Positions 1 to 10,500 are shown, counted from the first letter of the stretch. The stretch: DNA of 64,000 nucleotides from Oceanicoccus sp. KOV_DT_Chl (GCF_900120175.1 NZ_FQLF01000001.1:496001-560000); one strand, 5' to 3'. Made by a program: numbers and translations. The notes: generated by a model not told the origin, from the sequence alone.

Positions 1-623
1 TTGGGTATGCTGCGTAAGTTTCTATTTTTTTGCTTGGCCCCTGACATCATCCCGGTCGCAGTTAAGCCCGGGCAGAGCACAGTGACGGTGACGCCACTGC
101 CTCTGACTTCTTCCATAAGGGCTTCAGACAGCGAAAGCACATACGCTTTACTGGCAGCATAGACAGCAACACTAGGAAGTGGTTGGCAGGCGCCAAGTGA
201 AGCAACATTAAGTATTTTGCCTGCGCCGCGTGCCACCATAGGGGGGAGTAAATACGACAGCATGGCGGTGTGTGCGGCCACATTGAGTTGGAGTATACGC
301 TGGTGATCATCGGCAGACATGTTCACAAAGGCGCCATGCTCCAGCGTGCCGGCACAATTCACCAGTATGTCGATCTGTTTACCTTCGGCGATCAAACCCT
401 CGCAAAGAAATTTCACGCTGCCCGGAGCGGCTAGATCGCAGGGGCGTACAGTCACTTCAATGGTGTATTCGTGAGACAGTTGAGCGGCGAGCGCCTCGAG
501 TTTATCGGCGCTACGGGCAACCAGTATCACATCGTAGTTATGCTGAGCAGAGACTAAAGCCAATCCCTTGCCGATGCCCGACCAGGCGCCTGTAATTAAA
601 ACGGTTTCGCGTGTCTTTTTCAT
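1..623 (-). CDS. SDR family NAD(P)-dependent oxidoreductase (3' end off the window)
   Basis: Reading leftward from ATG at 623-621, the frame stays open to the edge of the window (about 207 codons), so the C-terminus is missing. The product is a short-chain dehydrogenase/reductase. The cofactor-binding glycine motif TGAWSGIG lies at about residues 10-17. An ILVNCAG stretch replaces the usual NNAG, and the catalytic Tyr and Lys are in VYAASKAYVL. It starts MKKTRETVLITG. The substrate cannot be told from sequence. It is transcribed away from the decayed small gene at 767. A cytosolic Rossmann oxidoreductase is certain; anything finer is not. Confidence 0.85.
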   Translation of the reverse strand, partial: MKKTRETVLITGAWSGIGKGLALVSAQHNYDVILVARSADKLEALAAQLSHEYTIEVTVRPCDLAAPGSVKFLCEGLIAEGKQIDILVNCAGTLEHGAFVNMSADDHQRILQLNVAAHTAMLSYLLPPMVARGAGKILNVASLGACQPLPSVAVYAASKAYVLSLSEALMEEVRGSGVTVTVLCPGLTATGMMSGAKQKNRNLRSIP

Positions 624-766
624 GAGGGTACTTGTTGTCAGTAAACTGCTTTAAATACTATAAGGTAGTTGCTTATAGAGTGAAGTGGTAATTTTTATTA
701 GTGGTAAAACTGCTGCTGACTCTGTTGCTTATGCATTTCTATCGTTAGCCCCAAGTATTGTTATCC

Positions 767-940
767 ATGAAAACCGAATTCGAAAATCTTAATGTAACAA
801 CGCCCGTGCCTAAGAAGCCGTTACCACAATCAATGAAAAAGGGGGCTGTCATTTAGTGCGCTGAAGTGTTAATCGCGAATAAAGAACATTGAAAAACCCA
901 AGGGGTATTTTTGGAGGAAAGGGGTTAGAAAAAATAACTA
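767..940 (+). pseudogene. Decayed paralogue of the small protein at 10661
   Basis: The first 20 bases from ATG 767 match the start of the small gene at 10661 (both encode MKTEFEN). Further on, the codons for I-Y-C-G-D-V-L-I-A-K-K in the intact copy align to I-stop-C-A-E-V-L-I-A-N-K here. TAG at 854-856 replaces a Tyr codon, a second stop (TGA) follows 14 codons later, and similarity fades near 940. I read this as an old, inactivated duplicate. The rest of the 624-1094 gap shows no gene or clear structure. Confidence 0.6.
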
Positions 941-1094
941 AGAGCTGGTTAAGCTGTAGGGTAAATAGCAGGATATTGTTGAGTCGGTGAGCAGTGGGGA
1001 CAGATTAAACTTATCATTTTAGTGAGTAGGTAGTGAGTTTGTTCATGAGGCATCTGGGCAGTATTAGTGGCTTGGTTTAGAGTAGTGCCTACAT

Positions 1095-3899
1095 TCAGGC
1101 ACCGGTATCCTGTTGCTGCGCCTTCTCTGTCGCTAGATTATTTAGAAGCGCACTTATTTCTTCAATTTTAATAGGCTTGGTCAATACTCTGGACATGCCA
1201 ATGTTCAGGCAGCGTGCTTTGGTTTCTATCATCGCATGGGCTGTTAGTGCGCAAATATTGGCCGCTGGGTAATTGTGTTCGACTGCTAGCGTCAGTATTT
1301 TTTCGGTGGCTTCAAAGCCGTCGACGACGGGCATTTCACAATCCATAAAAATAATGTCGTATTGCCCTTGTTGCTCGAGGTAACAGTCGATAGCTTCTTG
1401 TCCGTTATTAGCAAAATCAGCATGAATATCAAGGGTTTTTAATATGCCATCAATCACTTTTTTGTTGACTACATTATCTTCTGCCACTAATACCTTCAGG
1501 TGAGAGGCACGGGGAGTGGCATTGATTGTTTGTTGTATACGTTTGCTGTTGCTGCGTGGAGAGAATAAGTGAGTCAGGGTATTCAGTAACAATTCAACGC
1601 CGGCAGGTTGAGTCATATGTGCTGCTTGAGGCCATTGGCCATCACTGATTAAAATATAATTGTCGGTAAAGCTGTCGACTATCACTATAGGTGTTTTTAA
1701 TTTAATGGCTTTGTTAAGCCATTGTTCAATCCTGGGTCCCATGCTGTTGCTGACCAAAAGTGCATCGTACTGTAAAAAGTCTATGTCATCGGGCTGTGAG
1801 TCAAAGGGTAGGTAGGTATGCGTTATATGCCAATCGGTAAAATGATCTGTCATATAGGTCAAATATTTGGGTGATGAAAAAAGCAGCCCTAGTTTTTTGC
1901 CATCGAGCTGTTTAATTTTTTCCAGTTGTTGTTGGTGGCGTTTTTGATCAATTATAAATTCGGCCGAGAATGAAAATTCTGAACCGCTACCCAAAGTGCT
2001 TTTTGCCTGTATGGTTCCGTTCATTAATTCTACCAGGTTTTTGCAGATGGCCAAGCCAAGGCCGGTGCCACCAAAGCGGCGGGTAGTGGATTGATCTGCC
2101 TGGGTGTAGGGGGTAAATAAGGTTTGGAGTTTGTCTTTATGGATGCCAATGCCGGTATCAGTGATGACAAAATTAAGGGTGATATGATTATCGTTCTGTG
2201 CTAATTGGTTTACGTGTAAATCGACATGTCCTCGCTCAGTAAATTTATAGGCATTACTCATCAGATTGTTAAGAATTTGTTGTAGCCGTGACGAGTCACC
2301 GATTAAATGATAGGGAATACTGCTGTCGACGTGCATACCCATTTCTATCGGTTTATCTTTGTAAGTGTGAGAAAAAGTTGTTGATGTGTAGACCAGTAAC
2401 TGATCAAGGCTGAAAGGAATATGTTCCAGCTCTAGCTTGCCAGCTTCGACTTTGGAAATATCCAAAATATCATTGATGATGTTGAGTAAGGTCTTTCCGG
2501 AATTTAACAGGATATCGACATAGTTAGATTGGTTGGAGTCCAGCTTGGTTTGATGTAATAGTTGTGCCATCCCCAATACACCATTAATAGGTGTGCGGAT
2601 TTCGTGGCTCATATTGGCTAAAAATTCACTTTTCGCGCTATTCCTCGCTTCTGCCAATAGCGCTTTATTACTGAGTTCTTCTTCCCGTTCAGTAGAGTTT
2701 CGAAGTTTGTTATTGAGCGCCATGGTAACGAAAAATGCCAATGCAAATGTACCGATATAGGCAAAAGTTCGTGAATATAAATTAAATGAAAAAATGATGT
2801 TTTGTGAAGCCAGAATCGTATAGATAACGGTTAATGAATAGGAAAGTATGGCTAACACATAAAAGCCGGAGCTTGGTTGCCCTTGCCGGTAGGCTTTGAT
2901 GCCAACGGTTAGTAGAGTAAGTATTATCAAGCTGGCAAGGATGGAAAAAGGCTTGTTGATATAATTAGGGCCTGCCGCGAAGTTTAAAAATATCACACCC
3001 AGTAAAGACAAAATTAGTAATGACACCATGTGGTTAAGCCATGGCATGCTGCGTTTAAGATCAAAGAAGTACCGGCAAAATAACAGGCTTGTTATATTGA
3101 GCAGGGCAGTAATAGCCACGTGGAAATTTAAAGAAATATAGGTGGCGTCGCCGGTAAGCTGCTGAATGTAGCCATCATAAAACATGACATTTGCTACTGT
3201 GCTAAGCAAAAAGCAACTAAAAATAATTGATTGTTTCCGGTCAAGGAAATAGTGTGCTGTCACCAATATGTAGATCAGCATGCCTAAAATAGAGCCGATA
3301 ATAGAGGTGGAAATAACCGTTTGTATGATGGCTGATTTAAAAAATTCACCAGAGGGCTGCAGGGTCGGGTTGACTAACACGTCTCGAAAACCTTTGATAC
3401 GAAAGTAGACGGGGATCAGGTTTTGTTGAGAGGAAAAAATAGTAAAGGCCGTTAATCTAAATTTTAGATCGCGTATGTCATAGGGTCTTGCTAAACCTGC
3501 TTGGGAAGCAATCCATTGATTGTCACGTAAATAGTAGAGATCAATTTCTTCATACAGCACTTCAGAAAAGTTTATGACAGCCTGTGCCTGGGTAACCTTG
3601 TTGTCGATTTCCAGTCTATACCACACATCTTTACCTAATGCGGGTAGCGAAACACGTGTAATCGGGGTGAATTGATCGGCGTTGGCTGCGACTTGTTCAA
3701 TGCTGAGTGTTTGCTTAGGTACCCATACGCTTAGGTGGGGTTGTAGCAGAAAAGCATCTTTATTATTGAAGGGGGCGGGTTGTTGGGCGCAGACATTAAA
3801 GGGCAGCGAGATCAATAGACATAAAGCCAATAATAAAAACTGTATTTGCATCATAAAAGTGCCGGTATTACCTATGGGCTTTATTGGTTCAGTGAGCAT
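1095..3899 (-). CDS. Hybrid sensor histidine kinase with 7TMR-DISM sensor and C-terminal receiver
   Basis: The product (up to 934 aa) is an inner-membrane hybrid kinase. A signal peptide (FLLLALCLLISLPFNVCA) precedes a periplasmic 7TMR-DISM extracellular domain at about residues 45-180. Seven hydrophobic segments follow at about 195-400. Next come HisKA with the phosphoacceptor His in SHEIRTPINGV, a HATPase with N-box NAYKFTE, G1 DTGIGI and G2 GGTGLGLA, and a receiver domain with phosphoacceptor Asp in FMDCEMPVVDGFEA and Lys in LTKPIK. The first possible ATG is at 3899, but the signal peptide fits better with the MMQIQF start at 3854. Neither has a clean ribosome site. No partner regulator is adjacent, so it is probably an orphan phosphorelay input; the ligand is unknown. 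Confidence 0.88.
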   Translation of the reverse strand: MLTEPIKPIGNTGTFMMQIQFLLLALCLLISLPFNVCAQQPAPFNNKDAFLLQPHLSVWVPKQTLSIEQVAANADQFTPITRVSLPALGKDVWYRLEIDNKVTQAQAVINFSEVLYEEIDLYYLRDNQWIASQAGLARPYDIRDLKFRLTAFTIFSSQQNLIPVYFRIKGFRDVLVNPTLQPSGEFFKSAIIQTVISTSIIGSILGMLIYILVTAHYFLDRKQSIIFSCFLLSTVANVMFYDGYIQQLTGDATYISLNFHVAITALLNITSLLFCRYFFDLKRSMPWLNHMVSLLILSLLGVIFLNFAAGPNYINKPFSILASLIILTLLTVGIKAYRQGQPSSGFYVLAILSYSLTVIYTILASQNIIFSFNLYSRTFAYIGTFALAFFVTMALNNKLRNSTEREEELSNKALLAEARNSAKSEFLANMSHEIRTPINGVLGMAQLLHQTKLDSNQSNYVDILLNSGKTLLNIINDILDISKVEAGKLELEHIPFSLDQLLVYTSTTFSHTYKDKPIEMGMHVDSSIPYHLIGDSSRLQQILNNLMSNAYKFTERGHVDLHVNQLAQNDNHITLNFVITDTGIGIHKDKLQTLFTPYTQADQSTTRRFGGTGLGLAICKNLVELMNGTIQAKSTLGSGSEFSFSAEFIIDQKRHQQQLEKIKQLDGKKLGLLFSSPKYLTYMTDHFTDWHITHTYLPFDSQPDDIDFLQYDALLVSNSMGPRIEQWLNKAIKLKTPIVIVDSFTDNYILISDGQWPQAAHMTQPAGVELLLNTLTHLFSPRSNSKRIQQTINATPRASHLKVLVAEDNVVNKKVIDGILKTLDIHADFANNGQEAIDCYLEQQGQYDIIFMDCEMPVVDGFEATEKILTLAVEHNYPAANICALTAHAMIETKARCLNIGMSRVLTKPIKIEEISALLNNLATEKAQQQDTGA

Positions 3900-4587
3900 C
3901 CCTTCAAATAGGCTAAAAGCTGCGATAGTAAAACAGCGACTGTTGAATATATAGCATTAAATCAGCGGTAGTGTTTAAAAAATGTACCTTAGGGGGCAAA
4001 AAATGCACGGTATTAAAGCGTAGGTCTGTTAATTGGATGGGGCATTATGGTGGAAAAAGTCATGATTGTATTTTTTCGTCAGTGGGGGCAGGGCACTTAA
4101 GTTTATTTATATTGTGTTTCTTTGGGTTTCAATCGCTATGAACTGCTGTTAATTATGTGAGTAGGCTATTCGACGACACGCTTTACTATTTCAAGCTGAC
4201 TTCATATTTCCATTTATTGTAAAGTTGGCATTACCACTGACGGGGCTCACTGTAAAACCCCTGAAGCAAATTGGTATTGACTCGCCATGACTTGCTCGGT
4301 TTATTCTCTAGCTACAAAAATACCAGACGTATTCACCGCACGGTACTGTAAAATGCAGTTTAAATTGTTGCTCCGGTTCCAGGTTATTAATCACCTGAAT
4401 GTGCTGGCTTCTATGCGACTGAGCTCTTTGTTGAGCAGCATAGTAGTAGTCTATAAATTTGTTAAGACGGTGGGTGATTTAACTCAGCTGCTGGGTTATT
4501 ATCCTGTTGAAGCCGATGTTGGCGTCCTGTGCTTAACATTCTTCAGCGACGCCATGGCGTATTAATAATCAATAATAAGGCCCAACG
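3900..4587. other. Intergenic region, no supported gene
   Basis: This 688-base stretch separates the divergently oriented kinase and the 4588 membrane gene. An open frame at 4287-4565 encodes 92 residues, but it has no recognisable family, no ribosome site and an odd composition, so I do not call it. The region should hold promoters for both flanking genes. I see no strong hairpin or repeat. Confidence 0.4.
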
Positions 4588-5058
4588 ATGAAAGGTAATG
4601 AGGTTTCCGTCAACGTATTTGAACCTGCGTCTATTCACTTTGCTAACACCGGACAGCGGCTTTTTATTCGCTACTTAATGGCAGTGCTGATCGATCTGGT
4701 GGTTTTGAATTTATTTGCTGAGTTCTCCAGTAAAGTGACAATTACTGCATTTTCGGTTTCGCTGTTGGCGGCTATTTTATTGCAGGCATTGTTGAAGGCT
4801 ACTATGGCTTTGGAGCACTATGTAGCCGGTTTTTTTAAAGCTCGACCTGGCGGCGTGATGACTTTTTTGCGCTTTTTTAGTGCCTGGTTAATTTTGTTTG
4901 GTTCTAAATTCGTCATTCTCGAAGCGATTACGTTCGTGTTTGGCGATGATGTTAGTTTTAGCGGCGCCTTTAATGGCGTTGTGGTTTTGATTCTGGTTAT
5001 TGTAGCAATGCTGGCGGCTGAAGAATTAATCGTGCGGATTTATCGCCGGCTGGCATGA
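4588..5058 (+). CDS. Small integral membrane protein, unknown function
   Basis: The 156-aa product has about four hydrophobic helices (around residues 27-48, 52-72, 90-112 and 128-148), short charged loops and no signal peptide. The ATG follows an AATAAGG ribosome site with 7-nt spacing. It lies 66 bases ahead of the PerM-family gene, in the same direction, so it may be the first gene of the efflux operon. I do not recognise the family and see no catalytic motif. Confidence 0.65.
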   Translation: MKGNEVSVNVFEPASIHFANTGQRLFIRYLMAVLIDLVVLNLFAEFSSKVTITAFSVSLLAAILLQALLKATMALEHYVAGFFKARPGGVMTFLRFFSAWLILFGSKFVILEAITFVFGDDVSFSGAFNGVVVLILVIVAMLAAEELIVRIYRRLA

Positions 5059-5124
5059 TGCATGATTAAATATTGATCTCATCCTGTTTAAATTGGGTGA
5101 CTTTCTTAAATAGGAAATAGAGTT

Positions 5125-6248
5125 ATGCTGACAGAAGATTCTGCACTGCGCCGATTGATTACCCACGACTTGGTTGAAGCTTTAATACGCGTCGGCTTGA
5201 TTGCTGTGTTGCTCATTTTATGTGTGCGTGCTTTTGCGCCCTTTGCCAATCTAGTGGCGTGGTCGTTGATACTTGCTATTGCGCTGGCGCCCATTCATCG
5301 AAAGTTAATGTCGCAGCTGGGCGGCGGTGAAGGCCGTGCGGCCACGGTGATGGTGATTATGGGGCTGCTGTTGTTAGGGGGCCAACGCTGGTGTTGGGTT
5401 TGTCTTTGACGGATCATTTGGGCGATCTGCAAAATCTGTTGAGTGGCAATATAAAAATCAGGCCACCTAAGCCTGAAGTGGCTGAATGGCCGGTTATCGG
5501 TCAGCAAGTTTTCCAGCAGTGGAGTGAGGTGTCGGCGAATACGGCGGAGTATCTAAAAAATCATCGTGAATCGGTGATTGCTGCTTCAAAAACGATTTTA
5601 GGATTGGCAGGGACGGCAACCGTCGATGTATTAATATTTGTTGCGGCTTTTATTATTACTGGCGTGATGTTGGCTTACACCCAAGAAGCCGATGTTACCT
5701 TTGAGCGTATTTTTATCCGCTTCACCACGGCAGAGAAGGGGCCAAGGTTAAGAAAATTATCCATTGCCACTATTCGTTCCGTGGCCGTTGGGGTGATTGG
5801 TGTGGCTTTCATACAGGCGTTGATTTTAGGGGTTGGCTTGTTGTTGGCAGATATTCCTGCCGCAGGCTTGTTGGCACTACTCATATTTTTTATCGGTATA
5901 TTACAACTCCCTGCGTTGATCGTGACTATACCTGCGGTGATGTATCTATGGTCAATGGATTTCTCGACTACCCATAATACGATCTTTACGGTGTGGTTGA
6001 TCGTCGGTGGCTTCTCCGATCAAATACTGAAACCACTGTTGCTAGGGCGCGGTGTGGATGCACCAATGGTGATCATCCTGATAGGTGCATTGGGCGGGAT
6101 GATTTCTGGTGGTTTGATTGGTCTGTTCGTTGGCGGTGTGACGCTGGCGCTGGGTTATAAAATTTTCATGGAGTGGGTCAATGAACCGGATGGTGTGGCT
6201 GGGCTGATCGACGACGTCAACGTTGAAACAGGGTCCGAGAACTCTTGA
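5125..6248 (+). CDS. AI-2E family transporter / PerM-like permease (frameshifted)
   Basis: Two overlapping frames (5125-5409 and 5391-6248) join into one protein of about 374 aa of the AI-2E/PerM family (PF01594). It has an N-terminal helix pair, a periplasmic loop, and the C-terminal multi-helix half with the ILGVGLLLADIPAAGLLALL and FIGILQLPALI stretches typical of the family. The frame changes in the G run at 5377-5381: one added base would give LLLLGGPTLVLGLSLTD. The family is widely annotated as autoinducer-2 exporters, but most members are general or ion-coupled permeases. The next gene overlaps its stop codon by 4 bases, so the two are translationally coupled. Confidence 0.8.
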
Positions 6249-7816
6249 TAGGCGAAAAGGCAACGACTGTGTGGCGGATTTGTCGACAGGGATTTTTATT
6301 GCCAGTAGTGGCACTTTTTTTTAGCGGTTGCGCCACGCTGGGGCCAGACTACCAGGAACCGGAAGTAGATTGGTTGCAGCAATGGCAGCCGGATTTATAC
6401 GGCCAGCGTACTGCCGCCGATACACCTTCGATGGCGTTGAACTTTTGGTGGCGGCAATTCAATGACCCGGCACTTAATGCCCTGATTGCCGCAGCCCAGC
6501 AGGAAAGCCCCGGCGCCAAGCTCGCGGGTTTGCGGGTATTGGAAAGCCGTGCAGTATTGGGTATTGCCGACAGCACGCGCTACCCGCAATTACAGCAACT
6601 CGGCGCAGATGCCAGTTAAAGTGATCAAAGTGATAGCACCATCAACAGGGATAAAAGTTTTACCCGTTACTCTGCGGATCTCACTATTGGTTGGGAGTTG
6701 GATTTTTGGGGGCGATTTCGACGTGGTATCGAGTCAGCGGACGCCGCATTTTTTGCGTCGCTGGCCAATCAACAGGATGTGCAGGTGTTACTCAGCGCGC
6801 AGATGGCTGACCTCTATTTTAATTACTGCACCACGCTACAACGCATTGCTATCGCCAATCGTAATGCCGAAATTCAGCGTCGCAGCTTGGAAATTACGCA
6901 AAAAATATTTCGTGCTGGTCAAGGCTCCGAGCTTGATTTACAGCAGGCAAAAACCCAGTACCTGGCGACGCTATCCACGATTCCCGGTTTGGAAGCAAAC
7001 CTGATCGCGCTGCGTAATGGCATTGCTGTTTTGTTAGGGCGGATGCCTGGTGACATTATGGAATTGCAGGGCATCAGTGGCAACTTGCCGATGACTGAAA
7101 ATATTGCCGTGAGTGAAGTCCCCGCCAAGTTGTTATTGCGTCGTCCCGATGTGCGTGTCGCTGCCTGGCAGGTGGCGGCGCAATCTGCACAGATTGGTGT
7201 TGCTGAAGCGGATTTCTATCCGGCGATTTCGCTGTTCGGTAGTCTGGGTTGGACGCAATCCTCGTTAGGGGATGAAGGCGATACGGTGAGCTTGATTGCG
7301 GGGCCGTCATTGACATGGAATATTTTTGATTACGGTCGCATTCGCAATAATGTGCGTTTACAGGATGCACGCTTGCAGCAGGCTATTGAAGCCTTTCAAA
7401 TTAAAGTGTCACAGGCGGCAGGCGAAATTGATACCGCTGCAGTGGTGGTGGTCAAGACCACTGAACAGAACCGTTTTTTGCACGACTCAGTGGTCTCAGC
7501 TGAGCGCAGTTTGGTACTGGCGACGACTCGCTATCAGGAAGGCTATTCTGATTTTCAACGGGTGCTGGATGCCCAGCGGGTATTGTTTTCGCAGCAGGAG
7601 CGGGAACTGCTTAATCGCGGCGCTCACCTCAGTGCGGTGGTAGATTTGTATCGGGCGCTAGGCGGTGGCTGGCAGGCTGCCACTGCGGTGCCGGAACTGG
7701 TGCCACAATCGACCCGGGATACTATGCAGGAACGCACAAACTGGGGCGGTATATTCGACGAAACTTTGCCGATAATGCCTGCCCCGATGCTTGAAAATAA
7801 TAAGACTGAACCGTAA
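6245..7816 (+). CDS. NodT/OprM-type outer-membrane efflux lipoprotein, interrupted by an in-frame TAA
   Basis: A TTG start at 6245 overlaps the upstream stop. The N-terminus carries a lipoprotein signal with lipobox FFSGC, then GPDYQEPE and FWWRQFNDPALNALIAAA, which are typical of RND-type outer-membrane factors. The two halves (to 6619 and from 6698 on) are in the same frame. Between them the frame reads ASxSDQSDS...WELDFWGRFRRGIES with TAA at 6617-6619 where a Tyr codon is likely. The second half has the usual duplicated coiled-coil barrel repeats and RRPDVRVAAWQVAAQSAQIGVA. The full length, about 523 aa, is normal. It would be the outer-membrane exit channel for the HlyD/DUF2955 system that follows. 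A real nonsense mutation or a base-call error are both possible. Confidence 0.82.
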
Positions 7817-7827
7817 GAGAGGTAAAA

Positions 7828-8961
7828 GTGACAGACCCACAAAACGCATCCGGGAGCATTAATGCCGACACCGCTGATGGCGGCGAGCAGGCGGTTAAGA
7901 AAGGTGGCCTGATCGTACTCGGGGTCATTGTGTTGAGCTTATTGTGTTACTTGACCGCCGACCGTTACACGCCAATGACCAGTCAGGCGAGGGTTGAGGG
8001 TTATGTCATCGGCGTGGCCCCGGAGGTCAGCGGCCGAATCACGGAAGTCTGGGTTAGTAATAATCAGGAAGTCAATGCAGGGGATAAGTTGTTTCAAATG
8101 GATGCCTCGCAATATGAGATTGCGCTGAATAAAGCAAACTCCGATCTTGAAAATGCTCGTCGTCAGGTGGGCGCTGGTGGTGCTACCGTTGACGCAGCAC
8201 GCGCTAATTTACTGGCGGCGCAGGCTAATGAGCGCAAGGCGCGGCAGGATGCTGAGCGTTTGCAGCGGTTGTACACCGAGGACTCTGGCACTATTTCTGT
8301 ACGGCGGCTGGAAATCGCTCAGGCGACACTGGAACAATCCAGTGCGGCTGTGACTGCTGCCAATGCTGATATTCAACGGACTATCCAACAAATGGGCGGC
8401 GATGAGATCGACAGCAATACCATTTTGAAAACAGCGCTAACGGCGGTCAGCAAAGCCGAGCTGGATCTCTCTAACACGTTGGTTAAATCGCCTTCACGGG
8501 GTGTGGTCACCGACTTGCAGGCGGATGTCGGGCAGTATGCCCGTGCCGGGTCATCGGTGCTGACCTTGATACCGATTCACGATGTATGGATTAGTGCCGC
8601 GCTTACCGAGAATAATCTCGGTCATCTAACGGTTAGCACGCCGGTGGAGTTGTTGTTTGATTCTATGCCGGGTGAAGTCTTTGACGGCCAGATCCGCAGT
8701 ATTGGCTTGGGTGTAAGTGCGGGCTACGAAGCGGCGCCAGGCGCGTTGCCGAGTATTAAAAATGATCGCGACTGGTTACGTCAGGCGCAGCGTTTTCCAG
8801 TGATTGTGTCCTTTGATACCGAGCAGGATGAACGGCTGGCAGCGCAGTTACGCATCGGCGGACAGGTTACTGTGATTGCCTACAGTGAAGAGAGTGGTTT
8901 GTTACGCTGGCTGGGTAAGCTGTATATTCGCTTTTGTAGTTTGATGTCTTATGCCTACTGA
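7828..8961 (+). CDS. HlyD family secretion adaptor (membrane fusion protein)
   Basis: This 377-aa periplasmic adaptor starts at GTG with an AGAGAGG ribosome site, 11 bases after the outer-membrane factor. It has one N-terminal transmembrane helix (about residues 33-50), the barrel-sandwich half-motif GYVIGVAPEVSGRITEVWV, a long alpha-helical hairpin (about 100-205), the second lipoyl half (LVKSPSRGVVTDLQADVGQYARAG) and a beta-barrel. It resembles EmrA/AaeA-type adaptors. Its 3' end overlaps the DUF2955 gene by 11 bases. It would link that inner-membrane protein to the NodT-type channel. Confidence 0.88.
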   Translation: MTDPQNASGSINADTADGGEQAVKKGGLIVLGVIVLSLLCYLTADRYTPMTSQARVEGYVIGVAPEVSGRITEVWVSNNQEVNAGDKLFQMDASQYEIALNKANSDLENARRQVGAGGATVDAARANLLAAQANERKARQDAERLQRLYTEDSGTISVRRLEIAQATLEQSSAAVTAANADIQRTIQQMGGDEIDSNTILKTALTAVSKAELDLSNTLVKSPSRGVVTDLQADVGQYARAGSSVLTLIPIHDVWISAALTENNLGHLTVSTPVELLFDSMPGEVFDGQIRSIGLGVSAGYEAAPGALPSIKNDRDWLRQAQRFPVIVSFDTEQDERLAAQLRIGGQVTVIAYSEESGLLRWLGKLYIRFCSLMSYAY

Positions 8962-10050
8962 TGCAGCTGTCAGTTTGGCAGCAGGTCGGGTTGGGGTCGT
9001 CGGGCCGGTGTTGCCTTTAGCGGCAAGGCGTTGCTTTCGATTCGCTGCCGTTGTTGCGCTGTCCGTCGTTATTGCTTACGGCCTGGCATTACCTTTGCCC
9101 TTTTTTGCCCTTTATTTGCCGTACTACTGGGCGTGTCGCCCACGCCACCGCCGGCATTGAAAGGATTGGTCGGGCTGATGCTGGGTGTATTGTTAACGCT
9201 TGGTACCGGTTTGATTTTGACGCCATTGCTACAGCACTATGCTTTTAGCATGGTGCTGGTGATGGCGGTCGGTTTGTACGGTGCCACACTACTCGGGGTG
9301 GCGCAGGGCAAGGCGTTGATTGGTCTGTTGCTGACTATCGGCCTGACTTTGATTCCGGCAGCAGGTTTAGTCAGCTATGGGTTGGCGGTGGATTTGATCC
9401 TCGCTTTGATTACCGGCATTGTCATTGCGGTTATTTGCCAGTGGCTGGTGTACCCGTTCTTCCCGGAGTCATCGCCGCTAGCAGCGGAGGCCGCAGAGGC
9501 TGCGGTAATATCCGACCCGCAGCAATCACGCTGGATCGCACTGCGCACTGTGCTGATTGTATTGCCACCGGTGATGGCGGCATTCACTAATCCTGCGCTC
9601 TATTTGGCAACCATCGTTAAAACGACGCTGCTGGCGCAACAGGGTTCACGACTCAGCGCCAAGGCGGCGGGTTACGAGCTCATCGGCTCCACTTTTTTGG
9701 CAGGTTGTTTTGCTATTTTGTTGTGGTTTGGTCTGAAGTTATGGCCCTCGTTATGGATGTTTTTTCTGTGGATGTTGTTGTTGGGGGTTTATATCGCCGC
9801 CAAGTTGTATGGGGTAGTTGCCAGCAAATATGAGCCCTCCTATTGGCAGAATGTTATTGTTACCGTAGTGATTTTGCTGGGGCCTGCCGTGGAGGACAGT
9901 GCCAACGGCAAAGATGTCTATCAGGCTTTTGCGGTGCGTTTTATGTTATTTATCGCGGTAACGCTTTATGCCTGGCTGGCGATTTGGGTGCTGGAGTATT
10001 GTCGGAGCCGGCTCCATGCACGGCGACTATCACGGGCAGGTGAGGGGTAA
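8951..10050 (+). CDS. DUF2955 (FUSC-like) inner-membrane efflux protein (frameshifted)
   Basis: Frames 8951-9160 and 9031-10050 together encode about 366 aa with some ten hydrophobic helices in two sets, split by a short cytosolic segment (FPESSPLAAEAAEAA). The frame changes between about 9098 and 9113, near a TTTTTTGCCC tract: FFA joins to PLFAVLLGVSPTPPPALKG. DUF2955 proteins are known to sit beside HlyD adaptors and are distantly related to the aromatic-acid exporter family (FUSC/AaeB). In this operon it would be the inner-membrane pump. The substrate is not evident. Confidence 0.75.
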
Positions 10051-10056
10051 ACCATT

Positions 10057-10500
10057 ATGTTATTGAATTTGTTGATTGGTTTGTCGACGATGTCGGTATG
10101 CTTATTACTGCAATCGATTTTGTTGGTCCATGCCATTCGCTATTATTCTCATCACCAACAACAAATTAGTTCTCCTTCTTCCTGGTCGACCCTGATGGTG
10201 CTGAGCACCGTGATGTTGCTATTGGTTATTGGTAATGTATTACAGCTGGTGATTTGGGCCGTGGTTTTTGTGTTGTTGGGAGAGTTTTCGAACCTGGCTG
10301 ATGCTGTTTATCATTCCGCTGTAAATTTCGCTACTCTGGGTTACGGCGATATCGTCATGTCAGAAAAACACCGCTTACTCGGTCCCATTGAGGCGATAAA
10401 CGGTGTCATTATGATTGGTGTATCCACGGCCTCATTGATGTCTACTTTCCAGGACATACTCAAACATATCGTACAGACAAAACAGGATGTGGGTGCTTAG
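10057..10500 (+). CDS. Two-TM potassium-channel-like protein
   Basis: The 147-aa product has two to three hydrophobic segments and a pore loop with the selectivity-filter sequence TLGYGD (NFATLGYGDIVMS), as in Ion_trans_2 (PF07885) proteins. Helix, pore and helix fall at about residues 48-72, 85-101 and 110-131, with one more N-terminal helix. There is no RCK/TrkA-N regulatory domain, so it is a bare pore module. It starts 6 bases after the DUF2955 gene and is probably its co-transcribed last gene. K+ conduction is a family inference. Confidence 0.72.
   Translation: MLLNLLIGLSTMSVCLLLQSILLVHAIRYYSHHQQQISSPSSWSTLMVLSTVMLLLVIGNVLQLVIWAVVFVLLGEFSNLADAVYHSAVNFATLGYGDIVMSEKHRLLGPIEAINGVIMIGVSTASLMSTFQDILKHIVQTKQDVGA

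Noticed and set aside
4287-4565. Open frame of 92 codons on the plus strand
   Set aside because: No ribosome site, no known family, no sensible domain pattern; looks like chance in a gap.
6617-6619. Recoded stop codon
   Set aside because: The codon is TAA, which is not used for selenocysteine or pyrrolysine.
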